The notes below the pieces were generated by a model. That model made no database searches. It saw only the letters and a list, made by a program, of their open reading frames with translations, and was not told where the DNA came from. Below are positions 63,785-64,000 of a stretch of DNA of 64,000 nucleotides, piece by piece. Position 1 is the first letter of the stretch; each line of letters begins with the position of its first letter. This DNA is from JAUCQB01 sp964586235 (GTDB lineage Bacteria; Planctomycetota; Phycisphaerae; UBA1845; PWPN01), in the NCBI GenBank assembly GCA_964586235.1, contig CAZPIO010000018.1:16243-80242 (forward strand). Direction: 5' to 3'. Made by a program: the position numbers and the translations under genes.

Positions 63785-64000
63785 AATCAGCCCCCACAAC
63801 TCAGTCAGGTTCAAGGATGACCCCGCGCCTCGGACCTGCCAGCCGGGTTTGGGTATGACCCATTCTAGGGTCTCCGACGAACTGGTTCCACAGGCTGCAC
63901 AACGTCCGCAAAGTCAACGAGTGCCTGCACTACCGCCTGGATGTAGCCGGCTGCCCGATGACCGCCCGCTACGGCATCGAGCACCCCCTGATCCCCCAGC
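63785..64000. other. right edge, no assigned gene
   Basis: From about 63870 a plus-strand frame without an ATG reads NWFHRLHNVRKVNECLHYRL and stays open to the edge. It may be the remains or internal part of a gene continuing to the right. No family was recognised, and the minus strand is also open here, so no call is made. Confidence 0.3.

Overview
The window is GC-rich, gene-dense bacterial chromosome. Its gene content fits Planctomycetota, most likely Phycisphaerae or a relative: several formylglycine sulfatases, many PQQ-type beta-propeller secreted proteins, a DUF1559-like prepilin, Tat-exported Gfo/Idh/MocA dehydrogenases, a GH130-like enzyme, N-terminal zinc-ribbon membrane proteins and intergenic palindromic repeats. 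This is inferred from family composition only; no rRNA or tRNA gene was seen.

Left part (1-17 kb). A BatA-DUF58-MoxR operon on the minus strand, a tandem pair of zinc-ribbon membrane proteins, NrdR, a metallo-beta-lactamase-fold hydrolase, and a motA-motB pair in which motB carries an in-frame TAA. These are followed on the minus strand by a ParA-type ATPase with a C-terminal CBM48/AMPK-type glycogen-binding domain. A coupled operon of sulfatase, an unlisted 58-residue membrane protein and a glycosyltransferase-like protein comes next, then a TadG-like protein with a split VWA domain.

Middle part (17-32 kb). An exported M3-like metallopeptidase, then a gene-free stretch packed with palindromes that holds a clean 162-bp MITE (22-bp terminal inverted repeats, 9-bp target duplication). 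A sodium:solute symporter with a small partner, lipoproteins, a truncated REP-associated tyrosine transposase, a large exported protein of unknown function, a dehydrogenase and glycosidase-like genes follow.

Operon at 32.9-39.7 kb, the best candidate for an undescribed system. It encodes a PTS EIIA domain fused to an opine-type dehydrogenase, a cobalamin-binding protein with a mutase-like C-terminal region, an asparagine-synthetase homologue without its glutaminase nucleophile, and a sulfatase. The genes are 4-9 nt apart. The set suggests a small-molecule pathway (rearranged amino acid, opine-type condensation, ATP-dependent amidation or cyclisation) under PTS control.

Right part (39.9-64 kb). 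A second sulfatase, an SGNH-GH28 fusion and a propeller protein suggest breakdown of sulfated or pectin-like glycans. A redox operon (NHL protein, Tat polyferredoxin, NapH-like protein, membrane-anchored NuoE, NuoF-like protein, ferredoxin-GltD hybrid) has no recognisable terminal catalytic subunit. The window ends with a MacB/LolD-type ABC exporter, a GT4 glycosyltransferase and a double-propeller protein. Mobile palindromes occur between genes and, at least twice, in frame inside inter-domain linkers.
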